Below, one piece after another: positions 47,050 through 55,347 of a DNA stretch of 64,000 nucleotides. The position numbers were made by a program, and so were the translations under genes. Under the pieces are notes generated by a model. That model was not told the origin of the DNA, made no database searches, and saw nothing but the letters and a program-made list of their open reading frames with translations. The stretch comes from Hyphomicrobium sp. ghe19 (GTDB taxonomy: Bacteria; Pseudomonadota; Alphaproteobacteria; Rhizobiales; Hyphomicrobiaceae). Positions within the stretch are counted from its first letter, which is position 1. Each line of letters starts with the position of its first letter. The stretch is from positions 744,001 through 808,000 of the forward strand of contig NZ_LR743509.1 of NCBI RefSeq assembly GCF_902712875.1. Direction: 5' to 3'.

Positions 47050-47732
47050 TTCTGAGCGGATTGCGGTTTGCGAGAGCAGATGCCGATGCGGGTGATTGCC
47101 GAATAGTCGAAGCGGCCCTGGCTGAATGATGCTGTTCTGCCGTGACGGTTCGCCGTTTCGCGGACTGTGCTTTCGAGATCGAGACGCGGCGTGACGCTGA
47201 AGCGGGCAAGCCACGCGCGCATGGCACGGCGCGGAAGCGGACGCATCGAGGCCATCGTACCGAAGTCGACGATGTGCAGTTCTCCACGCGGCGCAAGCTG
47301 CGTGACGGCGCGGTCGATCACCGCTTCCCAAGGCGGTATCATGGACAATGCGTAGGAAATGAAAATGCGATCGAACTTTCTGACGCCGAAGAGTTCGTTC
47401 GGCGAAAATGTCGTCGCGTCGGCCTGCGCGACCGTTATCGCGTCGCCAACGTGGCTCCGATCGATGGCGGCGCGCGCTGTCTTCAGCATCTCTTCGGAAA
47501 CGTCGAGCCCGTAGAATTGAGTCGCTGGGTAAAGGTGCGCGGCGCGAAGCAGGTTGCGCGCCGTTCCGCAGCCGATCTCGAGCACGGATCCCGGTACGGG
47601 CGGATCGAGCTCATCGATCAATTGATCGCGGCCGAGAAGATAATAGCGGCGTGTCAGGTCGTAGATGTAGCGCTGGCGGCGATACATGCCGTCCATTGCG
47701 CTTGCTGCAGTCGCGTTCGTGGCTGCGGTCAT
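47046..47732 (-). CDS. btaB: Betaine-lipid N-methyltransferase BtaB
   Basis: SAM-dependent methyltransferase of 228 residues that converts diacylglyceryl homoserine to the trimethylated betaine lipid DGTS. The class I SAM fold is clear: VLEIGCGTARNLLRAA (motif I), FYGLDVSEEML (acidic end of strand 2), FDRIFISYALSMIP, and GELHIVDFG. An N-terminal QRYIYDLTRRYYLLGRD segment is typical of BtaB-like enzymes. Pathway assignment rests on its place 8 bp after btaA. Confidence 0.88.
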   Translation of the reverse strand: MTAATNATAASAMDGMYRRQRYIYDLTRRYYLLGRDQLIDELDPPVPGSVLEIGCGTARNLLRAAHLYPATQFYGLDVSEEMLKTARAAIDRSHVGDAITVAQADATTFSPNELFGVRKFDRIFISYALSMIPPWEAVIDRAVTQLAPRGELHIVDFGTMASMRPLPRRAMRAWLARFSVTPRLDLESTVRETANRHGRTASFSQGRFDYSAITRIGICSRKPQSAQN

Positions 47733-47740
47733 CGTACCCG

Positions 47741-48985
47741 TCAGGCGTTTTTGACGTAGAGGTGGAAGCCGCCGTAGATCGCCGAGCGGTCCTTATTGTG
47801 GATCTCGGCCGATTTCGCGGCATCGTAGGTCCAGCGGTCCAGGGTCGCGTCCGAGACGCGGCCGGGCAGAATGCTTTCTTCGCCCGCGGTCCGGAAGATG
47901 ACGCGAGCGCCGGGGCGGGCCGTGCGCGTGATCTCTTGCCAAAGGGCGTTGAGCGCGGCGTCGTCCATCCAGTCCTGGGCGTCGAGCAGCACGTAGCGGT
48001 CGAGGCTTTCCGCCGGTTCGTTCGACAGGAAACGGATCATGTTGTCGTGGATGACATTGACCCGGTTGGCGCGCGCCTTGACGGCCATGAAATTCGCCTT
48101 GTCCAGGTAGGGCGGGCACGGGCCTTCGCCTTGCGCTGGGTAGCGGCGGCCGAACGCCTGCCAGGCGAAATAGTTGTCTTTCAGATCGAAGCCGGTCGCG
48201 AGGCGCTCGGAGCGCTCTCTCAGAACATCGGACATGCGCCGCGAGCCGCCATTGCACAGCGCATCGTATTGCACCGGCGGGATGCCTAAGCCGAAGAGCG
48301 AGGCGCGGTTCGAAGTGATCCAGCGCAGCACGGGGTGTTCGAAGGCCGGGGCGATTTCGCGTGCGAAGATTTCGCGCTGCTCTTCGATGGTGCGCGCATC
48401 GAGCATGCGCTTCGGATTTGCGCCGAAGATGCGAGCCGCGAGGTGTCCGGTGGCGATGAAGCGTCCGAGCAAGCCGAAATGATAGAAGTTGCGCGCGAAC
48501 CGCGAGATGCGGCGGCGGCCGGTGAGGTCGCGCCCTTCCCAATAGCCGCGCGTATCCGCGTCGAGGTGCTGGGCGATCAGATCGTTATAGAGGTGGATAT
48601 TGCGGCGGTCGTTGGCGGCGCCGAAGAAGCGATAGAATGTTGCGTGGTTCGGCAGGTGCTGTGCGGCCGCTACTTTGAGCTTCAGCAACGCGATGTGGGT
48701 TTGGTTGAGATCGATCGCGTAAATGCGCGCCGGATTGGCCGTCAGGTAGCTCATGACGTTACAGCCGCCGGAGGCGATCGTGACCAGACGGCTTTGCGGC
48801 GTGAGCTCGAGGGCTTCCATATCGGCGCGCGGGTCTTCCCAAATCTGCGGATAGACCATCGAACGGAACGCGAATGTGAAGGTGCGCTCGAGAATGCCAG
48901 CAAAGCTCAGAGCGCTGTTCTGATGAACGGCTTCGCTCAGGAGATCAGGGCTCGTCGGTTCGAAAACTTTGGCGGTGACGTTCAA
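47741..48985 (-). CDS. btaA: SAM:diacylglycerol 3-amino-3-carboxypropyl transferase BtaA
   Basis: First enzyme of DGTS betaine-lipid synthesis, transferring the aminocarboxypropyl group of SAM to diacylglycerol. The 414-residue protein has the DUF3419/BtaA signatures FRSMVYPQIWEDPRADMEAL near residue 40, VTIASGGCNVMSYL, IYAIDLNQTHIALL, and a C-terminal YVLLDAQDWMDDAALNALW. The start is taken as TTG 48985 because GGAG lies 7 nt upstream; the reading from 49075 would overlap plcP. It is between plcP and btaB, all on the minus strand. Confidence 0.92.
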   Translation of the reverse strand: MNVTAKVFEPTSPDLLSEAVHQNSALSFAGILERTFTFAFRSMVYPQIWEDPRADMEALELTPQSRLVTIASGGCNVMSYLTANPARIYAIDLNQTHIALLKLKVAAAQHLPNHATFYRFFGAANDRRNIHLYNDLIAQHLDADTRGYWEGRDLTGRRRISRFARNFYHFGLLGRFIATGHLAARIFGANPKRMLDARTIEEQREIFAREIAPAFEHPVLRWITSNRASLFGLGIPPVQYDALCNGGSRRMSDVLRERSERLATGFDLKDNYFAWQAFGRRYPAQGEGPCPPYLDKANFMAVKARANRVNVIHDNMIRFLSNEPAESLDRYVLLDAQDWMDDAALNALWQEITRTARPGARVIFRTAGEESILPGRVSDATLDRWTYDAAKSAEIHNKDRSAIYGGFHLYVKNA

Positions 48986-49053
48986 ATGAGATCTCCGATT
49001 GTTTTTTCTTTCTTTGTTTCGGACGACGCGCTCCGCGCGCCGGCCGTCCGAAA

Positions 49054-49890
49054 CTAGGCCGCTTCGATGAGCCAACGGCCCGAAGGCGCCTGCTTGCCGC
49101 GGGCGGCCAGATGTTCTTTCCAGCGAATGATTTCGAATTGGCCGTCGAAGCGCTCTGCGATCGCCGTGCAGCTTTCAACCCAATCGCCGCAGTTCAGATA
49201 GTGAATGCCGTCGATCATGCGTTCGTTGGCGTGATGGATGTGGCCGCAGATGAGGCCCTGCGTGTCGCGGCGGCGCGCTTCGCCGGCGAGAGCTTCTTCG
49301 AACTCGCCGATGTAATTGACGGCGCTTTTGACCTTGTGCTTCAGGAACGCGGAAAGCGACCAGTGCCCGAGGCCAAGCTGACGGCGCATGAAGTTCAGCG
49401 GCACGTTGAGCGCGAGAGCGGCGTCGTACGAGCGGTCGCCGAGGAATGCCAGCCAGCGGGCGTAGCGGACGACGACGTCGAATTCATCGCCGTGCAGAAC
49501 GAGATAGCGTTTGCCGTTGGCGCCTTCGTGCACGGCATCGCGGCGCAGTTCGACGCCGCCGAAATTCATTCCCGCGTAATCGCGCAAGCCATCGTCGTGA
49601 TTGCCTGGGATGAAGACGACGCGCGTGCCCTTGCGGGCTTTGCGAAGCAGTTTTTGCAGGACGTCGTTGTGGCTTTGCGGCCAATGGGGACCACGGCGAA
49701 CTTTCCAGAAATCGACGATGTCGCCAACCAGATAGAGATCCTGGCATTCGACGTTTTTCAGGAAGTCGATGAGGGCTGTCGCTTGCGAGTTACGCATCCC
49801 GAGATGGATGTCGGAAATGAAGACGGCCCGATAATTCAATTCCGGGTTCGGTGCGCTCAATGTCAGCCCCCCAGTCACTACGCTTTCCAT
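49054..49890 (-). CDS. plcP: Metallophosphoesterase, likely PlcP-type phospholipase C
   Basis: Calcineurin-type phosphoesterase of 278 residues. The metal-binding motifs are complete: SDIHLG (DxH), VGDIVDFW (GDxxD), IPGNHDD, VLHGDEFD and ICGHIHHA (GHxH). It resembles LpxH and is usually annotated UDP-2,3-diacylglucosamine diphosphatase, but in Sinorhizobium the homologue PlcP is a phosphate-starvation phospholipase C making diacylglycerol from phospholipid. Direct linkage to btaA and btaB, which need diacylglycerol, and the Pho-box-like site upstream support PlcP. The ATG at 49890 lacks a clear RBS; a TTG ten codons in has GGGGGG before it. Confidence 0.85.
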   Translation of the reverse strand: MESVVTGGLTLSAPNPELNYRAVFISDIHLGMRNSQATALIDFLKNVECQDLYLVGDIVDFWKVRRGPHWPQSHNDVLQKLLRKARKGTRVVFIPGNHDDGLRDYAGMNFGGVELRRDAVHEGANGKRYLVLHGDEFDVVVRYARWLAFLGDRSYDAALALNVPLNFMRRQLGLGHWSLSAFLKHKVKSAVNYIGEFEEALAGEARRRDTQGLICGHIHHANERMIDGIHYLNCGDWVESCTAIAERFDGQFEIIRWKEHLAARGKQAPSGRWLIEAA

Positions 49891-49933
49891 AAAAGCAGCT
49901 AAGCTTTCACGCGAAACGTAGGACGGGATTCAT

Positions 49934-49951
49934 GTAACAGGCGTATGACGA
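49934..49951 (-). promoter_or_regulatory. Pho-box-like site (PhoB) upstream of plcP
   Basis: On the minus strand TCGTCAT, a 4-nt spacer, then CTGTTAC. Compared with the consensus repeats CTGTCAT and CTGTCAC, the first half matches 5 of 7 and the second 6 of 7. It lies 44 bp before the plcP start, with a TACGTT box 13 bp further on as a possible -10. Confidence 0.6.
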
Positions 49952-50102
49952 AGGCCTGCGGCTGTGAGGTAAGCCGAGCGGCAAATGCCCGGCTCGCGGA
50001 TATTTACCAATAATTCCGGATGAAAAAGAGACGTGGACTGAGGCTTTGCTGCAGCCTGGCGGCGAGGCCTTTACGCGAAGCCGCCTGGAAAGTTTTTGTT
50101 GG

Positions 50103-50136
50103 CGTCTGGCGACTCCCCGGAGCCGGTCGCCAGACG
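50103..50136. terminator. Strong hairpin downstream of small membrane-protein gene
   Basis: CGTCTGGCGAC and GTCGCCAGACG form a perfect 11-bp stem with a 12-nt loop, about 22 bp past the stop at 50159 of the minus-strand gene. Neither strand shows a T-run directly after the stem, so it is an atypical terminator or processing site. Confidence 0.5.
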
Positions 50137-50158
50137 TTGCCGCCAAGGGGGCTCGAAA

Positions 50159-50392
50159 TCAAAGCTCCGTACGTTGGGCTATGAGCTCCCATGCAAACAG
50201 CAGAGCGGTATCGACGGCGCCGACGATAAGAAACGCCAGCGCGATCGGATATGTCGATGTTTCAGGCAATCCCAGATCAACACCGCGCGTCGAGACGGCG
50301 AGTGCTGCGATAAGACTGAGAAGGGCTAGAACGGCGAAGACAACTTGGACGAACTTGCGCGAACGCTCGCGCTCCCGACCTATAGTGTCCAT
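50159..50392 (-). CDS. Small two-helix membrane protein
   Basis: A 77-residue protein with a charged N-terminus (DTIGRERERSRKF) and two membrane helices (about residues 15-35 and 47-67). GAGGAAA precedes ATG 50392. It lies about 270 bp upstream of plcP in the same direction, but the hairpin between them suggests separate transcripts. Function unknown. Confidence 0.65.
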   Translation of the reverse strand: MDTIGRERERSRKFVQVVFAVLALLSLIAALAVSTRGVDLGLPETSTYPIALAFLIVGAVDTALLFAWELIAQRTEL

Positions 50393-50489
50393 CAGGTCAT
50401 TTCCTCAACGCAATACAAACAGCAGACCCCGCAACGCCGGAGAACCTATCCGGAGCAAAAGCCCAGGTGAAGTGAAATATTTTGATTTG

Positions 50490-51749
50490 CTAAGCAAGTG
50501 CCTTTGCCGCCAAGTCTTTGAGCACTTTGCGCTGTTGTTCGGCATCAGACGGGAAATCGTTCTCGATCCACCAGCGTTCGAAAGCCTCGAGAACGCGGCC
50601 GACGGCGACCCCTTGGCCAACACCGAGCGCCATGACATCGCTTCCGGAAAAGGGCATTTTGGAAGCGTTCCAACGATCCGGCAGTAACGCACGAGCGCGC
50701 CAGGTCTGGGAGTTGGGCGAAGCGCCGGACCGAGCCCACGCGAGGCGTGCCGCACGGCGGAAAGTTTCCGGCCCGAGTCTGTAAAGAGCCGCTCGGCCCG
50801 CGGATTCCGGTGTGTGCGGATCGATCCCCGGATCGGTCTCAAGGGCTGCTGCAATGCGATGGGCGTCGGCATTCGAGAGCCTGAGCTGGTTGGCGAGAAA
50901 GACGTCGTCGCCCGGATGAATGACGGCGAGGGCCGCCAAACGCGTTATCGGATCGGGTGGTTCGCCGAGGGCCGCTTCGATGCCGGCCAGCCGGGCGAAA
51001 CGATCCGGCTCGATCTGCGTCCGAACTGCCAGTTGCAGAATGCCTGCGTCATACATGACGCCAAGAACGTCCGGTGCGCCGGGTGCTGCGAGAAGCTTCA
51101 GCATCTCGGCGCTCACACGCTCGGCGGAGAGGAGGATCAGGCCATCCTTCAATGCCTCCGCCGCGGCGAGGCCGGTCGGATCGATCTGGCCGTTCCCATA
51201 TTGGGCACTGAAGCGGAAGAAGCGGAGAATGCGAAGGTAGTCCTCGCGTATCCGCGCTTCCGCATCGCCGATGAAGCGGACGCGGCGCTTGCGGATGTCG
51301 GCGAGGCCGCCACCAACCGGATCATAAATGTTGCCAGCGAGATCGCAGTAGAGCGCGTTGATCGTGAAGTCGCGGCGGGAGGCGTCTTCCGTCCAATCGT
51401 TCGTGAATGCAACGACGGCGTGGCGGCCATCGGTCTCGACATCGCGGCGAAGGGTCGTGACTTCGAACGACTGTCCATCGCTAACAATGGTTATGGTGCC
51501 GTGGTCGATGCCGGTCGGGTGGGCGCCAAGACCAGCATCACGTGCGAGACGCATGGTATCTTCGGGGGGCGACGTCGTTGCGATATCGACTTCATGGACT
51601 GGCCGATCGAGCAGCGCATTGCGCACGGCGCCACCGACGACGCGGGCTTTGGCGCCGCCAGAGCCAAGTGCGGCGAAGACCTTCGCTAGCTCAGGCGAGT
51701 TCAACCAAGGGGCGCTCAAGCGCGGCCATTTCAACGGAGCTTCGGCCAT
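50490..51749 (-). CDS. cca: CCA tRNA nucleotidyltransferase / poly(A) polymerase family
   Basis: Adds or repairs the 3' CCA end of tRNA. 419 residues. The nucleotidyltransferase core has VVGGAVRNALLDRPVHEVDIATT (the DxD pair here as ExD), SRRDFTINALY and IREDYLRILRFFRFSAQYG, followed by RNA-binding helices. The first carboxylate being Glu instead of Asp is worth noting. It is the last gene of a compact operon with the Nudix and DUF6111 genes, the stop-to-start gap being 3 bp. Confidence 0.92.
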   Translation of the reverse strand: MAEAPLKWPRLSAPWLNSPELAKVFAALGSGGAKARVVGGAVRNALLDRPVHEVDIATTSPPEDTMRLARDAGLGAHPTGIDHGTITIVSDGQSFEVTTLRRDVETDGRHAVVAFTNDWTEDASRRDFTINALYCDLAGNIYDPVGGGLADIRKRRVRFIGDAEARIREDYLRILRFFRFSAQYGNGQIDPTGLAAAEALKDGLILLSAERVSAEMLKLLAAPGAPDVLGVMYDAGILQLAVRTQIEPDRFARLAGIEAALGEPPDPITRLAALAVIHPGDDVFLANQLRLSNADAHRIAAALETDPGIDPHTPESAGRAALYRLGPETFRRAARLAWARSGASPNSQTWRARALLPDRWNASKMPFSGSDVMALGVGQGVAVGRVLEAFERWWIENDFPSDAEQQRKVLKDLAAKALA

Positions 51750-51752
51750 GGA

Positions 51753-52058
51753 TCAGGGCTTTGCCGCCGGCTGCTCTGCCGGTTCGGGAACATGGATGCT
51801 ATGGCCGGGTTCCAGCTTGCCACCTTCGATCGAGGCCGGCACGTAAACGTCGCGCGGGCTGTTGTGAGACCGCGACGAGAATGCGATGAGCGTTCCGAGC
51901 ATCAGCGCGGCACCGGCGACGAAAAGCCGGAGCAACGGCGCCCGGCTCACGATCGCCGACAGGCCAGCCCATTCGTCTTCCTTGAACGCGATCCACATGA
52001 TGTAAACGAGCGTCGGCAACAGGAAGAAGAAAATGTTTTCGATGACGATCCGAGTCAT
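51753..52058 (-). CDS. DUF6111 family membrane protein
   Basis: A 101-residue protein with two membrane helices (about residues 7-23 and 40-60) and a Pro/Glu-rich tail. IVIENIFFFLLPTLVYIMWIA at the start is typical of DUF6111, a family conserved between Nudix and cca genes in many Hyphomicrobiales. The start overlaps the Nudix stop by ATGA, so translation is coupled. Function unknown. Confidence 0.85.
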   Translation of the reverse strand: MTRIVIENIFFFLLPTLVYIMWIAFKEDEWAGLSAIVSRAPLLRLFVAGAALMLGTLIAFSSRSHNSPRDVYVPASIEGGKLEPGHSIHVPEPAEQPAAKP

Positions 52059-52720
52059 ATGCTGAAAAGTCTCCGATAGAGCGTGCGAATTATTCCAGCG
52101 GTCGCACCCCAAATATAGTGTTCTTCGTAGGGCATTGCATAGAAACGGCGCTCGATGCCGCCGAAGACCCGACTGTGTATCTGATGATTGGCTTCGTTCA
52201 TCAAAAAAGCGAATGGAACTTCAAAGACGGAGGCGACTTCCTTTGGATCCGGCGTCAGCTCGAAGCCGGGGCGCACGAGGGCGACCGACGGCGTGATGAT
52301 GTAGCCCGTGCCAGTGCGGTAAGGCGGCAGGAAGCCGACCGGCTCGATGAAGGCCTGATCCAAGTCGATCTCTTCCCGTGTTTCTCGCAGTGCAGCAGCG
52401 AGCGGGCCAGCGTCGAAAGATTCCACCTTTCCGCCCGGAAAGGCGATTTGACCAGCGTGAGATGGCAAATGATCCGTTCTTGCCGTCAAGAGAACTGAAA
52501 GCGACTGGCGCGCGACGATGGGCACCAACACCGCGGCGTGCCGCAGGCCCGCGGCGCTGCGGGTGCTTCCCGGATTTAGATCATCGTCGCTCGGAGCTTG
52601 CGGTTCGTCGAGAAGTGGCGGGGCCCTGAGGAGGCGAGATCGCGCCAATTCCTCGAATGTCGCCGCGTCGATGCCGGGTGTGTTCATATTGGTCATAATG
52701 GGGGCGGAAAGTCGGTTCAT
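52055..52720 (-). CDS. Nudix hydrolase, CoA pyrophosphatase-type (NudL-like)
   Basis: A 221-residue hydrolase of nucleoside diphosphate derivatives. The Nudix box is complete, GGKVESFDAGPLAAALRET followed by REEIDL, and is preceded by HLPSHAGQIAFPGG, the UPF0035 motif that marks CoA-diphosphate hydrolases. It would cleave CoA or acyl-CoA to 3',5'-ADP and phosphopantetheine (family knowledge). It is the first gene of the Nudix-DUF6111-cca operon. Confidence 0.9.
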   Translation of the reverse strand: MNRLSAPIMTNMNTPGIDAATFEELARSRLLRAPPLLDEPQAPSDDDLNPGSTRSAAGLRHAAVLVPIVARQSLSVLLTARTDHLPSHAGQIAFPGGKVESFDAGPLAAALRETREEIDLDQAFIEPVGFLPPYRTGTGYIITPSVALVRPGFELTPDPKEVASVFEVPFAFLMNEANHQIHSRVFGGIERRFYAMPYEEHYIWGATAGIIRTLYRRLFSI

Positions 52721-52804
52721 TGCTCAACTCTAGCCGAAGTTGAAGGATGATACGATCCGATGGCCGGGCTCCAATGAATCACGGTACCTTCACTTCGTGA
52801 TTTC

Positions 52805-54079
52805 ATGCGTCTCGAGACCGGCAAAGTGGAGCTTGGCGTGGGTTATCAAAGGTCGGCATTGCCGGTTCGTTCGCTCGTTCGTTGCCTGGGGTTCGCCATG
52901 GTTGCGCTCGGGACGATGTTCTTTAGTCAATTGGCGAACGCGCAGGCATCGTCGACGGCCGATTTTCTTGCCTCGCTTTCGGATCGTGAGATCGAGCAGT
53001 TTCGCGAGTGGAAGGCCGCTCGGCGAGAATTCGACGCGCAGCTCGACCAGTATTGGGCAGCAGTGGATCAGAAGCGCCAGGGGCGCAAGCGGAAGCGGTC
53101 CGGGAAAATTCAGTTCGATACGAGCGATTACGTGATGAGCTTTCCGCCGAAGTACCAGGGGCCATCCCTGTCCGGCGAGCTCTCTGCGAAATACGATCGA
53201 TTTGTCGTCGCGCAGAAGCAGACCGATCCGACGCAGCCGAAAGAGCTTGCGACCATCCCGGATTACCTCGCCGCGGCGAAGAACGTCTATAATTTCATTC
53301 CCGAACGGGTGTCTGAGAAAGAATTCAAGCTTCGCTACGCGCGGGAGGCGGTGGCGCTCGGTCTTTCGAAAGAGCAGGTGGTGCGCGTGTACGCGCTCGA
53401 GACTGGTGGCGTCGGCACCTACGATATGCAATCGGGACTTCATCCGAGCAATAAAACCGGCCGGGCGATTTCAAGCGCGCTCGGCTATGCGCAGCTGCTC
53501 GATGCGAACTCGGTCAACGAGCTTGCGCGCAGCGGTGCGACCTTCATCGCGCGCATCAACGCGAAGCTGCGCGATCCGCGCAATTCGCCGGAGCGGTCAG
53601 CGTTGCTCAAGCGCAAGCTCGCGGTGCTCAAGAAGATGTACGCCAACGTCAAGCATCAGCCATTCGAATGGACTGTGCAGCAGGCTTACGCAAAGACGCG
53701 CGAGGGCATGGGCATTCACACGCTTAACATCGACGGCGATATCGGACCGATGCTGCAGGCCATGAAGCTCAAGACGTTGCAAGATACGGCGGCAAAGCAA
53801 GGCCGGTTTTCGCTATCGGGCGCTGAACTCGAGCTGATGAACTTGGCCGGGCCGGTGACCGGGCTTGAAATGATGCAATCGCCGGGATCGGAAGCGCCGA
53901 CGACAAATTTCTTTGCGAGGAGCGCTTACTACGTCAACAAAATGGTGATCGGGTTGACGGGGGCGCAGCTGCAAGCTGAACTCGACCGGCGGATGACGTT
54001 TGCCATGACGAAGCCCGGATCGTTGGAGTTCGCGGACGCATTCGACAGCATCTCGTCAACGAGAGGCGCCGAGCGATAG
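52805..54079 (+). CDS. Secreted protein with lytic-transglycosylase-like motif
   Basis: A 424-residue precursor with a signal or anchor segment near residues 25-47 (CLGFAMVALGTMFFSQLANA). A helical charged region follows. YALETGGVGTYDMQSGL, then ALGYAQLLDANSV, has the spacing of an SLT transglycosylase site (catalytic Glu in ETGG, later GxxQ), so it may cleave peptidoglycan, but the rest is not a standard SLT domain. The later half (LKRKLAVLKKMYANVK) is helical. I am moderately sure of the fold and unsure of activity. ATG 52805 has a weak RBS; ATG 52898 is an alternative. Confidence 0.65.
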   Translation: MRLETGKVELGVGYQRSALPVRSLVRCLGFAMVALGTMFFSQLANAQASSTADFLASLSDREIEQFREWKAARREFDAQLDQYWAAVDQKRQGRKRKRSGKIQFDTSDYVMSFPPKYQGPSLSGELSAKYDRFVVAQKQTDPTQPKELATIPDYLAAAKNVYNFIPERVSEKEFKLRYAREAVALGLSKEQVVRVYALETGGVGTYDMQSGLHPSNKTGRAISSALGYAQLLDANSVNELARSGATFIARINAKLRDPRNSPERSALLKRKLAVLKKMYANVKHQPFEWTVQQAYAKTREGMGIHTLNIDGDIGPMLQAMKLKTLQDTAAKQGRFSLSGAELELMNLAGPVTGLEMMQSPGSEAPTTNFFARSAYYVNKMVIGLTGAQLQAELDRRMTFAMTKPGSLEFADAFDSISSTRGAER

Positions 54080-54089
54080 CCCGGCGCCT
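54064..54089 (+). terminator. Hairpin overlapping a stop codon
   Basis: AGGCGCCG and CGGCGCCT pair over 8 bp with a 10-nt loop containing the stop of the preceding gene. No clear T-run, so a weak terminator serving the convergent pair. Confidence 0.45.
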
Positions 54090-54119
54090 TGTTATCGTGA
54101 TCTAGATCTTATCGCGGCT

Positions 54120-55190
54120 TCAGGCGCCCGCGCTTTCGGGCGTGAGTGCAGGGTAGTCGGCGTAGCCCTTGGCGCCGCCGCCGTAGAACGTGGACGGGTC
54201 AGGCGGGTTCAGCGGCGCGTTCAGCTTGAACCGCTCGGGCAAATCCGGATTGGCGATGTACTGTTTGCCGAATCCCACTGCATCGGCCGCGCCGGAATTG
54301 ATGGCGGCCTCAGCCGATTCCTTGGTGAACTTCTCATTGGCAATGAGCACGCCACCGAACGCCTTCTTGATTGCCGGGTTGAGCGAGTCCGGTGCTTCAT
54401 GTTCGCGTGTGAAGATGAAAGCGATTTTGCGCTTGCCGACTTCCCTCGCGACGTAGCTGAAGGTTGCAAGGCGATCGCTGTCGCCCATCGTGTGTGAATC
54501 GGCGCGCGGCGCGAGATGGAGGCCGACGCGATCCGCGCCCCAGACCTCGATGCACGCGTCGACGACTTCGAGCATCAGACGCGCGCGGTTTTCGATGGGT
54601 CCGCCGTAAGCGTCGGTGCGAAGGTTCGTCGAGTCCTGCAGGAACTGGTCTAGGAGATATCCGTTGGCGCCGTGAACTTCGACGCCATCGAAGCCTGCGC
54701 GCTTGGCGTTCTCGGCGCCGCGACGGTAGGCGGCGATGACGCCGGGGATTTCGCTCAGCTCGAGCGCTCTCGGCACGACGTAGTCGCGCATGGGGCGCAC
54801 CAGGCTCACGTGGCCTTTCGCTGCGATGGCGCTTGGGGCGACGGGCAATTCGCCGTCGAGATAGACCGGATCGGAGATGCGGCCGACATGCCAGAGCTGC
54901 AGGAGAATGGTGCCGCCAGCGGCGTGAACGGCGTCGGTGATCTTTTTCCAGCCGGCGACCTGCTCATCCGACCAGATGCCCGGCGTGTCGGGATAGCCGA
55001 CGCCCATTGGGGTAACGGATGTCGCTTCCGAGAGCATCAATCCGGCGGACGCGCGCTGCACATAATATTCGCGCATGAGATCGTTCGGCACGCGTCCCGC
55101 GCTGGCGCGACACCGAGTGAGCGGAGCCAGCACGATGCGATTCTTCATCAGGAACGCGCCAGCTTGGAGCGGATCGAATAATGATGCCAT
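54120..55190 (-). CDS. Old Yellow Enzyme family alkene reductase (NemA-like)
   Basis: FMN-dependent ene-reductase of 356 residues reducing activated C=C bonds with NAD(P)H. Typical pieces are NRIVLAPLTRCRA near residue 17, LQLWHVGRISDP, the substrate-binding HGANGYLLDQFLQ (His-Asn pair of the NemA type), TDAYGGPIENRAR and VGFGKQYIANPDLP. AGGAAA precedes the ATG. It is monocistronic and convergent with the transglycosylase-like gene. A role in detoxifying enones, nitro compounds or maleimides is family knowledge, not shown here. Confidence 0.93.
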   Translation of the reverse strand: MASLFDPLQAGAFLMKNRIVLAPLTRCRASAGRVPNDLMREYYVQRASAGLMLSEATSVTPMGVGYPDTPGIWSDEQVAGWKKITDAVHAAGGTILLQLWHVGRISDPVYLDGELPVAPSAIAAKGHVSLVRPMRDYVVPRALELSEIPGVIAAYRRGAENAKRAGFDGVEVHGANGYLLDQFLQDSTNLRTDAYGGPIENRARLMLEVVDACIEVWGADRVGLHLAPRADSHTMGDSDRLATFSYVAREVGKRKIAFIFTREHEAPDSLNPAIKKAFGGVLIANEKFTKESAEAAINSGAADAVGFGKQYIANPDLPERFKLNAPLNPPDPSTFYGGGAKGYADYPALTPESAGA

Positions 55191-55347
55191 TTATGTTTCC
55201 TAGGGATTGGCTTCTGAAACTGCTACCGGGCAAGTGCTACCGAGTTAGCAAAGTTGCAAGACAAGAGGCACCGCGTGCGCCAAAATGCTGCTCTGCGCTA
55301 TTGTTGGAGCCGCTGCGATAACAGCTGCGATGCACGGTCGAAGCGAG

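Noticed and set aside
47142..47759. 205-codon plus-strand frame opposite btaB
   Set aside because: Shadow of btaB, whose methyltransferase motifs are clear on the minus strand.
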